56,435 bases of DNA, from positions 1-56,435 of the forward strand of contig CAMUZQ010000007.1 in the NCBI GenBank assembly GCA_947165275.1, read 5' to 3'. This stretch comes from an uncultured Lachnospiraceae bacterium (GTDB lineage: Bacteria > Bacillota > Clostridia > Lachnospirales > Lachnospiraceae). Shown piece after piece: positions 1-9,342 of the stretch (the first letter of the stretch is position 1; each line of letters opens with the position of its first letter). The notes below the pieces were generated by a model. It searched no databases. It was given only the letters and a program-made list of their open reading frames with translations, and was not told the DNA's origin. The position numbers were made by a program, and so were the translations under genes.

Positions 1-38
1 TAAAGTATAGATATTTGCTGTGGTTCGGATACTGACAG

Positions 39-686
39 ATGATATATCAAAGATTTGTAAAAAGAATACTGGATATACTGATCTCGCTTACAGCGGTAAT
101 CATCCTCTCACCTCTGCTGGCCGTACTGGCTGTACTTGTCAGAGTAAAGCTGGGATCTCCCGTGCTTTTCAGACAGCAGAGACCCGGGTACCACGGCAGG
201 ATATTCGGCCTCATGAAATTCCGTACCATGACTGACAAAAGGGATGAAAAGGGTGAGCTTCTGCCGGATGAGGCAAGGCTTACCTCCTTCGGGAAAAAGC
301 TTCGTTCCACATCGCTTGACGAGCTCCCGGAGTTTTTTAATATCCTGAAGGGTGAAATGTCCTTTGTAGGTCCCAGACCTCTGCTTGTGCAATATCTGCC
401 TCTTTATAATGAGGAGCAGGCTCACAGACATGATGTGCTCCCGGGACTTACGGGATGGGCTCAGGTAAACGGCAGAAATGCAATATCCTGGGAAAAAAAG
501 TTTGAATACGATGTATGGTATACAAGAAACATATCCTTCCTTCTGGATTTGAAGATAGTCCTTATGACGGTGGGAAAGGTATTGAAGCGGGACGGGATAT
601 CATCGGAAACACATGCCACCATGGAGTTTTTTACCGGGACACCCGTGCCAGAAAAGGATAAGGATGACAGAGATGGTAAGGAATGA
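39..686 (+). CDS. PglC-type phosphoglycosyl transferase (sugar transferase)
   Basis: Bacterial sugar transferase of the short monotopic type. It moves a sugar-1-phosphate from a nucleotide sugar to undecaprenyl phosphate and so starts a repeat unit at the inner membrane face. Seen: a hydrophobic re-entrant helix at about residues 10-36, KFRTM at 60-64, the catalytic Asp-Glu dyad in SLDELPE (D94, E95), GPRP at 111-114, and [10 protein letters not shown] near 138-146. The 215-residue length fits the PglC core with no extra membrane helices. An in-frame TGA lies just before the ATG, so the start is fixed and the gene is complete. It overlaps the next gene. The transferred sugar cannot be read from sequence; a second, longer enzyme of this class lies at 35875. 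Confidence 0.9.
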   Translation: MIYQRFVKRILDILISLTAVIILSPLLAVLAVLVRVKLGSPVLFRQQRPGYHGRIFGLMKFRTMTDKRDEKGELLPDEARLTSFGKKLRSTSLDELPEFFNILKGEMSFVGPRPLLVQYLPLYNEEQAHRHDVLPGLTGWAQVNGRNAISWEKKFEYDVWYTRNISFLLDLKIVLMTVGKVLKRDGISSETHATMEFFTGTPVPEKDKDDRDGKE

Positions 687-1671
687 CATAAATATACTCA
701 TATTATCAGCAGGAAGACGGGTTGAGCTTGTAAACTGCTTCAAAGCGGCCAGAGACAGGCTTAAGATCGAGGGTGTGATCATTGCTGCCGACGCAAGTAC
801 ACTGGCGCCGGCATTATACTTTGCGGATCAGCGGGAAACTGTGCCTTATATTTCACAGAATGACAGTTATGTAAACTCGATCATCAGGATCTGCAATAAA
901 TACGGCGTGGATCTTATCGTTCCGACCATAGATACGGAGCTGATACTCCTTGCTGAAAGAAAAGAGGAGATAGAGTCCGGGACAGGAGCGAGGGTTCTTA
1001 TCTCATCCCCTGATGTGATAGCCGTATGCAGGGATAAGACAAATACACAGAGATGGCTTGAGGAGCATGATTTTCTGGTTCCCCGGATGATATCGGATGA
1101 GGATATAGAGGGAGGGAGGGCCATATACCCTCTTTTCATCAAGCCTCTGGACGGCTCGTCCTCCATCAATGCATACAGGGTGGAGAGCAGGGATGAGCTC
1201 GATACCTACAGAAATCTCATAGGCAGGGGCCGGTACATAGTCCAGGAGTTTATGGAGGGGACGGAGTATACGGTGGACTGCTTCCTCGATATGGAGGGGA
1301 ATATCATCACCATCGTGCCCCGTATCAGGATAGCGACCAGAAGCGGCGAGATCGCAAAGGGCCGCATAGTCCGGGATGAAGGCATAATAAGGGATGTGGA
1401 ACGCCTCCTTACGGAATTGCATCCCATCGGCCATATCACGATCCAGTGTATGCGGACAGACCGCGGGATAGAATATATAGAGATAAATCCCCGATTCGGA
1501 GGCGGAGCTCCCATGTCCATAGCGGCCGGGGCAGATTCCTGCGAGAATCTGTACAGGATCCTGAGAGGGGAGAGGCTTGTGAGGAATGAAAAATTCAGAG
1601 ACAATATCACCTTTTTAAGATTCGATGCATCGATAATGCTTAATGAGGAAAATGAGCCTGAAGGACTCTGA
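664..1671 (+). CDS. ATP-grasp family ligase (carbamoyl-phosphate-synthase-like)
   Basis: ATP-grasp enzyme of about 335 residues, the fold that joins a carboxylate to an amine or thiol through an acyl phosphate. Seen: a Rossmann-like N-terminus ([11 protein letters not shown]), a central ATP-grasp lid around [14 protein letters not shown], and the metal-binding [11 protein letters not shown] near the C-terminus. The open frame extends back to 613, but the ATG at 664 is preferred because AAGGATAAGG sits directly before it. It overlaps the sugar transferase stop by 23 bases. An ATP-grasp protein next to a HAD phosphatase (1802) recurs in polysaccharide loci (from memory), so a role in attaching an amino-acid-like group to a sugar is possible but not shown. 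It carries one GTTNACATAA site (867-876, reverse). Confidence 0.75.
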   Translation: MTEMVRNDINILILSAGRRVELVNCFKAARDRLKIEGVIIAADASTLAPALYFADQRETVPYISQNDSYVNSIIRICNKYGVDLIVPTIDTELILLAERKEEIESGTGARVLISSPDVIAVCRDKTNTQRWLEEHDFLVPRMISDEDIEGGRAIYPLFIKPLDGSSSINAYRVESRDELDTYRNLIGRGRYIVQEFMEGTEYTVDCFLDMEGNIITIVPRIRIATRSGEIAKGRIVRDEGIIRDVERLLTELHPIGHITIQCMRTDRGIEYIEINPRFGGGAPMSIAAGADSCENLYRILRGERLVRNEKFRDNITFLRFDASIMLNEENEPEGL

Positions 1672-1801
1672 AAATATGCCTGCAGGAGTGTCTGACAATT
1701 GCAGGATTCTATGCGGGAGTGGTTTGCATAATCGGAAATAATGCAAGATATAGTATGTTTGGTCGGAAAATAAGGGGTTTTAACACAAGCGGGTTGACAT
1801 A

Positions 1802-2617
1802 ATGCATGAGATAAAAGCGGTCATTTTTGATCTTGATGATACACTGGTATCGGAATACGGATTCATAGTAAGCGGGTATAAATATATGTCGGAAAAACTT
1901 TCCGTCAGACTGAAGCATACTCCCGGTGAGATTGAGGACAGATTATGGGAATTATCAGCACAGACATATTCCCATGCCTTCGACAGGCTTTTTGATTCCT
2001 ATGGAGAGACCTGCAGCGAAGAAGAGCTGCAGGAGCTGATCCTGCTCTACAGAAGTCATCCTGCAAAGCTTCGGTTCTATCCGGATGTATGGCCTGTATT
2101 GAAGGGGCTAAGGGAAAGAAAACTGCTGACGGGGATAATATCAGACGGAGATCCTGACAGACAGAAAAACAAGATAAGGACAGCGGTCGCCGGACTCAGG
2201 GAGATCCCTGGAGCAGAGTCTCCGGAAAATGACAGAGCTTACGGAGCAGAAAAAAACGAAAAGGGGATGGTATGGCCGGGAGAGGAAATAAAGCGCTGGT
2301 TTGATGAGATAATACTTAATGATGAATTCGGCGGACCGTCCTTCAGGAAGCCTGACCCCCATGGCTTTAAGGTGATGGCCGGACGGCTCGGCACAGATCC
2401 CTCTTCGATGATATATATAGGAGACAATCCCTCAAAGGACTTTCATATAGCGGCCGACCTTCCTGTAAGGACAGCAAGGATAATAAGAGAGAAGGGCATA
2501 TACAATAACAGAGGTTACCTCGATGATATACATGAGACCTGGCGGATCGATGCCCTGACGGATATATTATCCATCATAGATGATCAGAACGGCCATAAGG
2601 ACAGGGAAAAAGAATGA
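1802..2617 (+). CDS. HAD-superfamily hydrolase
   Basis: Predicted phosphatase of the haloacid dehalogenase fold, 271 residues. Motif I is FDLDDT with nucleophile D10 and acid D12; motif II is IISDGD; the motif III lysine lies in FRKPDP; motif IV is YIGDNPSKD. About 40 residues of charged, low-similarity sequence are inserted between motifs II and III, making it longer than most relatives. The start is set by motif I beginning only nine residues in, yet there is no clear ribosome site: the bases before the ATG are instead a GTTGACATAA site (1793-1802) whose last base is the A of the ATG. The substrate is unknown. It is co-directional with the ATP-grasp gene and overlaps the next gene by four bases. 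Confidence 0.8.
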   Translation: MHEIKAVIFDLDDTLVSEYGFIVSGYKYMSEKLSVRLKHTPGEIEDRLWELSAQTYSHAFDRLFDSYGETCSEEELQELILLYRSHPAKLRFYPDVWPVLKGLRERKLLTGIISDGDPDRQKNKIRTAVAGLREIPGAESPENDRAYGAEKNEKGMVWPGEEIKRWFDEIILNDEFGGPSFRKPDPHGFKVMAGRLGTDPSSMIYIGDNPSKDFHIAADLPVRTARIIREKGIYNNRGYLDDIHETWRIDALTDILSIIDDQNGHKDREKE

Positions 2618-4041
2618 GTCTTATATCATTTCCTTTTTTCATTTTCATGTGCTGCCTTCTGGCTGCATATTATAAAGCAGGGGAGAAGCATCAGTGGAAG
2701 ATACTGCTCATCGGCAGCGCTTTTTTCTATCTGTGTTCTAATCCGCTTTATATCATATTTATAATAATATCCATAGTCTCCACCTGGTATCTTATGAGAA
2801 ATCCGGTCAGGAAAAACTTTATGTTAACCATAGCCATAAATCTCGGTCTTCTCATAATATTCAAATACAGTGTGAATCTTGGTGTGCATGACCTGATCGC
2901 GCCTCTGGGGATATCCTTCTATACCTTCATGACTCTGGGATATGCCCATGACTGCTATGACAGGAAGATAAAGCCCAGTGATAATCTCTGGCACTACGCT
3001 CTTTTTATCTCATATTTTCCCCAGCTTACGCAGGGACCCATAGGAACCTATCAGGATATGCAGGATCAGCTTACGGCTTATCATCCCTTTGACCTGCAGA
3101 AGATAAAGACAGGCGCATATCGTATCATCATAGGTGTTTTCAAAAAGATGGTGATCGCAGGAAGGGTTGCCTTCTATATAGATACTGTGTATTCCTCTCC
3201 GAAGGGATACGGAGGACTGACACTCATAGTCGCGACCCTGTTTTATCTGGTCGAGATGTATGCTGATTTTTCGGGATATATGGATATAGTATGCGGTGTA
3301 TCCGAAATGCTTGGGATCAGGCTTAAGGAAAATTTCAGACGTCCATATTTTTCAAAAAGCATACCGGAATACTGGCGGAGATGGCATATCTCCCTTAATG
3401 AGTGGTTTAATACGCATCTGTTCATGCCCTCGGTCACGACAAAGTGGAATAAAAAGGTTGCCAATATCCTCAGCAGGTTTTTCCCAAAGGCCAAAAAGGG
3501 TACCCTGAGACTGATAGTTCCCACCATCATAGTGTGGATCATAACCGGAGTCTGGCACGGCGCCCAGGCCTCATACCTGGGATGGGGCATATATTTTGCA
3601 TTCATCATGCTCGTATCCTTCTGCACCCAGTCCGGTGTGAAGAAGTTTAATGCGAAGATACACTGGAATCCGGAAAATATATTTGTAAAGATATTTCAGG
3701 TTGTCAGAACACTTGTTTTCTTAAGCTTTGGTGAGATCATCTACAGGTCGGAGAGGTTTTCGGATACAATAGCGATATTTAAGAACATTTTCACCGACAC
3801 AAGGATAAACGGCGCGGAGATCGCAGCTGCCATGACGCCCTTCGGGAACGGAAACCAGGCGGCTGCTTCAATGATAATAATAGTCATACTTGTAACTGCG
3901 CAGTTTATCGTGGAGCTTATGAAGGAAAAGGACGAAAAGGCATTTACGGGACACAGATATATATATGCTTTTGCCATGCTTGTGGTGATAGCTCTTTTCG
4001 GAGTTGCAGGGAAGTCAAACTTTATGTATCAGGCGTTCTGA
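2614..4041 (+). CDS. MBOAT-family O-acyltransferase (DltB/AlgI-like)
   Basis: Polytopic membrane-bound O-acyltransferase of 475 residues with about ten or more hydrophobic helices. Seen: the family core with PEYWRRWHISLNEW and, further on, the invariant catalytic histidine in TGVWHGAQ. Members (DltB, AlgI, PatA) pass an acyl or aminoacyl group from a cytoplasmic donor across the membrane to a polymer. Here the next gene is an SGNH protein, followed by an acyl carrier protein; together with the AMP-ligase at 7696 this matches the four parts of a Dlt-type system. The start overlaps the HAD stop (ATGA), so the two are translationally coupled. It carries one GTTNACATAA site (2819-2828, reverse). 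Confidence 0.88.
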   Translation: MSLISFPFFIFMCCLLAAYYKAGEKHQWKILLIGSAFFYLCSNPLYIIFIIISIVSTWYLMRNPVRKNFMLTIAINLGLLIIFKYSVNLGVHDLIAPLGISFYTFMTLGYAHDCYDRKIKPSDNLWHYALFISYFPQLTQGPIGTYQDMQDQLTAYHPFDLQKIKTGAYRIIIGVFKKMVIAGRVAFYIDTVYSSPKGYGGLTLIVATLFYLVEMYADFSGYMDIVCGVSEMLGIRLKENFRRPYFSKSIPEYWRRWHISLNEWFNTHLFMPSVTTKWNKKVANILSRFFPKAKKGTLRLIVPTIIVWIITGVWHGAQASYLGWGIYFAFIMLVSFCTQSGVKKFNAKIHWNPENIFVKIFQVVRTLVFLSFGEIIYRSERFSDTIAIFKNIFTDTRINGAEIAAAMTPFGNGNQAAASMIIIVILVTAQFIVELMKEKDEKAFTGHRYIYAFAMLVVIALFGVAGKSNFMYQAF

Positions 4042-4047
4042 AAAAAC

Positions 4048-4076
4048 GGTCCGGATATTTTTTTGAAGGCCGGACC
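4048..4076 (+). other. Hairpin after the MBOAT gene
   Basis: GGTCCGG (4048-4054) pairs with CCGGACC (4070-4076) around a 15-base loop that contains a run of seven T. The T-run is inside the loop and not after the stem, so it is not a canonical intrinsic terminator. It lies against the left end of the 160-bp palindromic element. Confidence 0.4.
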
Positions 4077-4236
4077 AGTATAGCGTTCGAAAAATAACTG
4101 GACTAATGCGCAGAATGCTTGCCTGAGAGTGCGTTTTCAAAAACGCAGGCGTAGCGGGCTACGCCGAGGCTTTTGGAAATGTGCTATCAGGTGAGCAGGC
4201 AAGCATTTGGTACAGTTATTTAAGAAACGCTATACT
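4077..4236. mobile_element. 160-bp palindromic MITE-like element
   Basis: A non-coding element with nested inverted repeats fills the MBOAT-SGNH gap. The outer 24-bp arms (4077-4100 and 4213-4236) begin AGTATAGCGTT and match at 11 outer and 8 inner positions. A perfect 12-bp pair AATGCTTGCCTG/CAGGCAAGCATT lies inside (4114-4125, 4196-4207). The tip is GGCGTAG-CGGG-CTACGCC (4148-4165). The layout is that of a non-autonomous transposon or of a long structured RNA. No convincing target duplication was found and no second copy occurs in this window. Confidence 0.5.
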
Positions 4237-4265
4237 AGACACGGAGTCGTATAAGAACATAGATT

Positions 4266-5201
4266 ATGAAGAAGGTAATTATAACAGTATTAGCTGCCTT
4301 TATCGTTATAATATCGGCAGTTGCATTCAAAAATGTATATTCCTGTGAAATGCCTATAAAAAACAGAGGCATCAGGGACGCTATCAGTTCCGGGGATCTG
4401 GATGTGCTTTTCATCGGTTCGTCCACCTTCAGGGCCAATGTGGACATGCCCATGATGGACAAGGCCTATGACGGCAGAGTATATGATATATCCTACGGCG
4501 GAAATCAGCTTGTGGCCACATCCATACAGTATGATGAGCTTAAACGCAGATCGGATGACCGATACGGCCTGATTGTTTTCGAGCTCGGCCCTATGATGAT
4601 CACACAAAAGGTGGCTTTATCTGATTCGCGTGTTATCTGGGATCTTTCATGGGAAGGAAAAAAGGCTTTATGGCAGAGTATGTACGAAGCGGGAAATACT
4701 GATCTTCCGATGATGTATGAATATTTCGTGACATCGGGGATGGACGATCTCATAACCTTCCCCGTAACGGAGCCCTTCTACGGAACAAGATATTACAAGG
4801 GTGCAAAAACCGGTGAAACCGGGTCGCCGGGAAAGGAATGGCTGGAAGGAGAGGAATTTGATATTTCCGATAAGGAGCTTGTGCAGGCGCAGGCCGATGC
4901 AGTGGTTGACATAATCCGAAAGTGCAGGAATGACGGACAGAGCTTCATTTTTGTTGAAAGCCCGTGTTATTACAGACTGCAGGAGGATCCCACGTTCCGG
5001 AAATATAAGGAAGAGTTCGTCCGTATCCTTGAAGAGAACGATGCTCCGTACATTTCAGCCTCTGATGTGGATTTTGATACGCATAACGCCGATTATTTTG
5101 AGGATATGAATCATATGTCCGCCGAAGGCCGCAGGGCCTATACCGCGGAGCTGATAAGGGTTTTGGAGACACAGCCGGAGGGACAGGTGCCGGCTGATTG
5201 A
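4266..5201 (+). CDS. Membrane-anchored SGNH/DltD-like protein
   Basis: 311 residues with one N-terminal membrane helix (about 4-22) and the rest predicted outside the cell. SGNH-hydrolase blocks are visible: DVLFIGSSTF near residues 46-55 gives the nucleophile serine, and DMNHMS (D280, H283) gives the Asp-His pair of block V. Such proteins (DltD, AlgX, AlgJ, PatB types) work with an MBOAT partner in acyl transfer to a polymer or in its removal. Position after the MBOAT gene and before the carrier protein supports a transfer role. Similarity to any named member is too low to assign the acyl group. One GTTGACATAA site lies at 4905-4914. Confidence 0.7.
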   Translation: MKKVIITVLAAFIVIISAVAFKNVYSCEMPIKNRGIRDAISSGDLDVLFIGSSTFRANVDMPMMDKAYDGRVYDISYGGNQLVATSIQYDELKRRSDDRYGLIVFELGPMMITQKVALSDSRVIWDLSWEGKKALWQSMYEAGNTDLPMMYEYFVTSGMDDLITFPVTEPFYGTRYYKGAKTGETGSPGKEWLEGEEFDISDKELVQAQADAVVDIIRKCRNDGQSFIFVESPCYYRLQEDPTFRKYKEEFVRILEENDAPYISASDVDFDTHNADYFEDMNHMSAEGRRAYTAELIRVLETQPEGQVPAD

Positions 5202-5342
5202 AAATGGAACAGACGGGGTGTATCATATGATGGTGCTGCCGATACGATGGGTATGGTGGTTTAGAACCGATGAGATGCAGACAGCACTGTCATACGACGG
5301 AGTAAGGATATAAAACTACGCTTTACATTAGGAGGTAAAACA

Positions 5343-5567
5343 ATGGAAGAACTCATAGCACTGCTGAAGGATGTAAGAGATGATGTGGATTTTGAAAATG
5401 CGAAGGATCTGATCGACAGCAAGATCCTTACCTCATTTGATATCATACAGATAATAAGCACTCTTGATGACGAATATGACATATCGATCCCTGCATCTGA
5501 TATCGTACCTGAGAACTTCAACAGCGCCGAGGCTATATACGCACTGGTCCAGAAGCTTCAGGGGTAA
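5343..5567 (+). CDS. Acyl/aminoacyl carrier protein
   Basis: Acidic 74-residue four-helix carrier protein. The phosphopantetheine serine is S31 in ILTSFDII, at the place of the DSF or DSL motif; the residue before the serine is Thr where Asp is near-invariant, which is odd. A strong ribosome site AGGAGG sits 7 bases before the ATG. It would be charged by an AMP-ligase (7696-9258, opposite strand) and present the group to the MBOAT/SGNH pair, as DltC does. The methyltransferase gene follows after three bases. Confidence 0.85.
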   Translation: MEELIALLKDVRDDVDFENAKDLIDSKILTSFDIIQIISTLDDEYDISIPASDIVPENFNSAEAIYALVQKLQG

Positions 5568-5570
5568 AGG

Positions 5571-6488
5571 ATGGGATCTCCCCGGAATAAGACTATAGAT
5601 ATCGAGGTGACCGAGGGAGCAGAGTACCTTGCGCGATGCGTAAGAGACCGGGATCTGAACGGCTCGCCTTCCCCGGAGAATAAAACCATAATCGGAGACA
5701 GCTTTGAGGTCATGAAAAAGCTGCCCGGCGGATTTGCGGATCTGGTAATAGCGGATCCGCCTTATAATATGGATAAGGATTTTCACGGTGAGAAGTTTAA
5801 GAGCCTGAGTGACCGGGGGTATGCGGAATATACGGAAAGGTGGGTCTCGCTGCTTTTGCCGCTTCTGAAGGATACAGGCTCTGTCTATGTCTGCTGTGAC
5901 TGGCAGAGTTCAAATGTGGTATATGAGATACTGCAGAAGTATTTCAAGATAAGGAACAGGATCACCTGGCAGAGGGAAAAGGGACGGGGAGCCAGCCGCA
6001 ACTGGAAGAACAGCATGGAGGATATATGGTTTGCGACCGTTTCCGACAGCTATATCTTTAATCTGGATGCGGTTAAGCTCAGACGCAGGGTCATAGCTCC
6101 GTATAAGGTGGACGGAAAGCCCAAGGACTGGGAGGAGACTGATCAGGGAAATTTCAGAAATACACATCCTTCCAATTTCTGGGACGATATTTCTGTACCC
6201 TACTGGTCCATGCCGGAAAATACCGCTCACCCTACTCAGAAGCCGGAAAAGCTTCTGGCAAAGCTGATACTGGCAAGCTCGGATAAGGATGATATGGTTT
6301 TTGACCCTTTTCTGGGGTCTGGGTCGACCTCGGTCACTGCAAAGAAGCTGGGGAGACGATATCTTGGCATAGAGCAGAATGAAAGATACTGCGTCTGGGC
6401 GGAGAAAAGGCTTGAGATGGCGGAGAGGGACAGGTCGATCCAGGGCTATAAGGACGGTGTATTCTGGGAAAGGAATTCCGGAAAATGA
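5571..6488 (+). CDS. Site-specific DNA methyltransferase, beta class (N6A/N4C)
   Basis: 305-residue amino-methyltransferase with the beta-class order of motifs: catalytic motif IV DPPYNM at 62-67 comes first, and the AdoMet-binding motif I in FDPFLGSGST lies near residue 250, followed by the YLGIEQN motif. HPTQKP in between is typical of the family. No restriction endonuclase or specificity subunit is adjacent, so it appears solitary. It is wedged between an acyl carrier protein (3 bases upstream) and a glycosyltransferase (4-base overlap downstream), an unusual place for such a gene. The recognition sequence cannot be read. The many GTTNACATAA sites in the locus are a candidate target, purely as a hypothesis. 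Confidence 0.88.
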   Translation: MGSPRNKTIDIEVTEGAEYLARCVRDRDLNGSPSPENKTIIGDSFEVMKKLPGGFADLVIADPPYNMDKDFHGEKFKSLSDRGYAEYTERWVSLLLPLLKDTGSVYVCCDWQSSNVVYEILQKYFKIRNRITWQREKGRGASRNWKNSMEDIWFATVSDSYIFNLDAVKLRRRVIAPYKVDGKPKDWEETDQGNFRNTHPSNFWDDISVPYWSMPENTAHPTQKPEKLLAKLILASSDKDDMVFDPFLGSGSTSVTAKKLGRRYLGIEQNERYCVWAEKRLEMAERDRSIQGYKDGVFWERNSGK

Positions 6489-7672
6489 GGATATTGTTTT
6501 TATTTCAGATATTTGATTTCAAGAAGTCCACGATCTATCTTGATCTTGTAAGGGAATGCAGGGACAGGGGGCATGCGGTCAGTCTTATCGCAGGTACAAG
6601 CGATATGAACCTTCCTGCCGGGGTAGTAATGGAGGAGGGAATACGTACTGTCTATATGAAGCTTCCTGATCAGTTCGGTGCGGGGTCGGTGAAGAAGGCT
6701 CTGATCCAGCTGTCCATCCCCGGAAGGATGAAGCAGATACTGAAGGACGGCTTCAAGGATGATAAATTTGATGTGATTGCCTATCCCACACCTCCGATAA
6801 CCCTCGCTCCTGTTTTGAAATACTGCAAAAAGCATTATAAGTCGGCTGTCCGGTATCTGATGCTGAAGGATATATTCCCTCAGAACGCCGTGGATCTTGG
6901 GATGTTTTCGGATTCCGGTCCGGTATACAGATACTACAGGGGTATGGAGAAAAAGCTGTATGAATACTCTGACAGGATAGGCTGTATGTCAGAGGCAAAT
7001 ATAGAATATCTTAAGAAGCATGATCCCGAGATCCCTGATAAAAAGCTGGAATATTTCCCGAATACCGCAGCGGTCAAGGCTCTTGCTCCGAAACCGGAGG
7101 ATAAGAAGGACAAAAGACTAAGGATTCTTTTCGGCGGAAATATGGGACGTCCCCAGGATGTGGAGGGGCTTCTTAAGGGAATAAAGGCTCTGAATGAAAG
7201 ACCGGAGCTGGATGATGTATTTTTTTACTTTGTGGGGGACGGAACCGAGAGCGGGAAGATAGAGGATTTTGTCAAAAAATACAGTCCTGCGAATTTCTCA
7301 TACAGGCATCAGATGCCGAGGGAAGAATACGAGATGCTTGTGAATAATGCCGATGCGGGTCTTATAAGTCTTTCATCCGGTTTCACCATTCCGAATTTCC
7401 CCTCAAGGCTTCTGGCCTATATGCAGATGGCGAAGCCGGTCCTTGCAGTTGTAGACAGCGCGACCGATATAGGTACATGCATCATGGAAGAAGCCCGATG
7501 CGGGTATTCCGTGAGCTCCGGCGATCCGGAGGCCTTCATATCCGGGATAAGATGGCTGAAATCCCACAGGGATGAGCTTGATGAAATGGGTATGAGAGGA
7601 CGCAGGTATTTCGAGCGCTTTTTCAATGTGGGAGTCTCAGCCGATATACTGGAGAGAGCATACCGGGGATGA
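6485..7672 (+). CDS. Glycosyltransferase family 4 (WbuB-like)
   Basis: 395-residue GT-B enzyme. Seen: N-terminal KILFL-type strand followed by FDFKKSTIYLDL, the nucleotide-binding C-half beginning FGGNMGRPQDVEGLL near residue 217, and the donor-site region around SSGFTIPNFPSRLLAYM. It resembles WbuB-type transferases that act on N-acetyl-L-fucosamine, which would suit the capE-capF-capG genes just downstream; this is inference. Translationally coupled to the methyltransferase (ATGA). It converges with the AMP-ligase gene with 23 bases between stops and no terminator visible. Confidence 0.8.
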   Translation: MRILFLFQIFDFKKSTIYLDLVRECRDRGHAVSLIAGTSDMNLPAGVVMEEGIRTVYMKLPDQFGAGSVKKALIQLSIPGRMKQILKDGFKDDKFDVIAYPTPPITLAPVLKYCKKHYKSAVRYLMLKDIFPQNAVDLGMFSDSGPVYRYYRGMEKKLYEYSDRIGCMSEANIEYLKKHDPEIPDKKLEYFPNTAAVKALAPKPEDKKDKRLRILFGGNMGRPQDVEGLLKGIKALNERPELDDVFFYFVGDGTESGKIEDFVKKYSPANFSYRHQMPREEYEMLVNNADAGLISLSSGFTIPNFPSRLLAYMQMAKPVLAVVDSATDIGTCIMEEARCGYSVSSGDPEAFISGIRWLKSHRDELDEMGMRGRRYFERFFNVGVSADILERAYRG

Positions 7673-7695
7673 GCCTGTATCACTGAGAGAGCATA

Positions 7696-9258
7696 CTACA
7701 TTCCCGAAAGAGCGTTGCGGTCGATCTTCCCGTTCTTGTTTAAAGGCATCTCATCGAGCCGGAGTGTCCTTCCGGGGACCATGAATTGAGGAAGCTTTTC
7801 CTGAAGGGCGGAAACAAGGGCTTCCTTTTCCGTCTCTCCCGTGTAATAAAGATTTATCCTCTTTTTCTTCTGATCGTAGGTGCAGCAGGCTCTTGATACC
7901 CCGTCCACCGACATAGCAGAGACCTCTATCTCTCCGAGCTCGATCCTCTGTCCCATATGCTTTATCTGGAAGTCCTTCCGCGAGACATAGATAAGATTTC
8001 CTTCCTCATCATACCTTCCGATATCTCCGGTACGGTATATCCTTTCGTAAAAGCTGCTGTTCAGGGGATTCTGCACAAAGGCAAGGTCTGTCTTTTCCTT
8101 ATCCCTGTAATATCCCAGGGCGAGACAGCTCCCTCCTACGCAGATCTCACCCTCCTCATCGGTCCCCTCCACCGGATCGTCGTTGTCATCCAGTAAAAAT
8201 ACCTTCTCATTATCAAAGGGAATGCCTGCGGGGATGATCTCATCCTTCTTATACTCCCTGTCCAGTATAAAATAGGTGCAGTTGCATGTGATCTCGGTAG
8301 GTCCGTATAGGTTTACATAAGTTGCATCGGGCAGATACTGACGCCATTTGTTCAGATGCTTGACGGGCATCACCTCGCCGCTGAACATGATCTTATTGAG
8401 GTTTTCAGGCGTTTTATAGTCCAAACCATTCATTATTGATACGAAACACATGGCGGAAACGGCCCAAATAATAGTCGTTATTTTATTATCCGTGAGATAA
8501 TCCATCAGCCTGGTCGGATTGGAAAAGTATTCTCTGGGGATCAGCTGTACCCGCGCGCCGGTAAAAATCCCGCTGTAAATGTCCTTGACGGAGACGTCAA
8601 AATCAAATGGAGCCTGGTTCGCGATGACGTCTTCAGATGTTATGTCAAACACTTTTGTGAATTCATTTATGAAATCCACTACTGAATTCTGGCCTACTGC
8701 AACCCCCTTTGGAGTGCCGGTACTGCCACTGGTAAAGTTTACATAAAGCGGCATCAGATCAAAGGACGATTTGTCTGCATCAGTGAGCAGAGCTTCGTCC
8801 GGATCCAGTGTTTTTGCCTTATCCATAAGCTCGGATATCATTATCACAGATGGCTTCAGAGAAGGAGAGTCAGGATCAGACTTGTTTACATAATTCAAAA
8901 TACCATCCAGAGCCTCTCGGTTTTCCTCGTCGGTTATGATGATCGGCGGATCAAGGACTGATATTACACTGAAGGCTCTTTCCGCCGGCTGCCTGACATC
9001 GACGAAGCTGTAGAAACCTCCTGCCCGGATGACTCCGAACAGGGCGCAGACCGCAGGAGTGCTTTTTTCCATATAAAAGGCTGCCGGAGTACCGGTCCTG
9101 AAGGGAGTACAGACGCTGCCCCGTAAAAGCAGGGTTGCGATCCTGTCTGTCATATCCTGAAGCTTTGCGAAGGATACACTTGCAGAAGGATCTGCAAATG
9201 CTGTCCTGTCAGGATATTTCCGTGCTGTTTCTTTAAGTTTTTCGATTATTTTGTTCAT
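7696..9258 (-). CDS. Amino-acid adenylating AMP-ligase (DltA-like)
   Basis: About 520-residue stand-alone adenylation domain of the NRPS/DltA type. It activates a carboxylate with ATP and loads it on a carrier-protein thiol. Core motifs are present in order: TSGSTGTPKG (176-185), the GEVMPV stretch, NLYGPTE, YRTGD, and the C-terminal lysine motif NKNGKIDR. The frame opens at 9321, but the ATG at 9258 is chosen because GGAGG lies a short distance upstream and homology begins there. The nearest carrier is the ACP at 5343. DltA is the best general model, yet D-alanine specificity is not proven. It carries three GTTTACATAA sites (8311, 8737, 8884), each falling on a Tyr-Val-Asn codon run. Confidence 0.85.
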   Translation of the reverse strand: MNKIIEKLKETARKYPDRTAFADPSASVSFAKLQDMTDRIATLLLRGSVCTPFRTGTPAAFYMEKSTPAVCALFGVIRAGGFYSFVDVRQPAERAFSVISVLDPPIIITDEENREALDGILNYVNKSDPDSPSLKPSVIMISELMDKAKTLDPDEALLTDADKSSFDLMPLYVNFTSGSTGTPKGVAVGQNSVVDFINEFTKVFDITSEDVIANQAPFDFDVSVKDIYSGIFTGARVQLIPREYFSNPTRLMDYLTDNKITTIIWAVSAMCFVSIMNGLDYKTPENLNKIMFSGEVMPVKHLNKWRQYLPDATYVNLYGPTEITCNCTYFILDREYKKDEIIPAGIPFDNEKVFLLDDNDDPVEGTDEEGEICVGGSCLALGYYRDKEKTDLAFVQNPLNSSFYERIYRTGDIGRYDEEGNLIYVSRKDFQIKHMGQRIELGEIEVSAMSVDGVSRACCTYDQKKKRINLYYTGETEKEALVSALQEKLPQFMVPGRTLRLDEMPLNKNGKIDRNALSGM

Positions 9259-9342
9259 TATCCGGACGCCTCCTGTATCAGCATCTCTCTCATAAAGCGA
9301 AGCTGTATCTCTGACCTGCACCTATTATCAGTCTTTTGTTTA

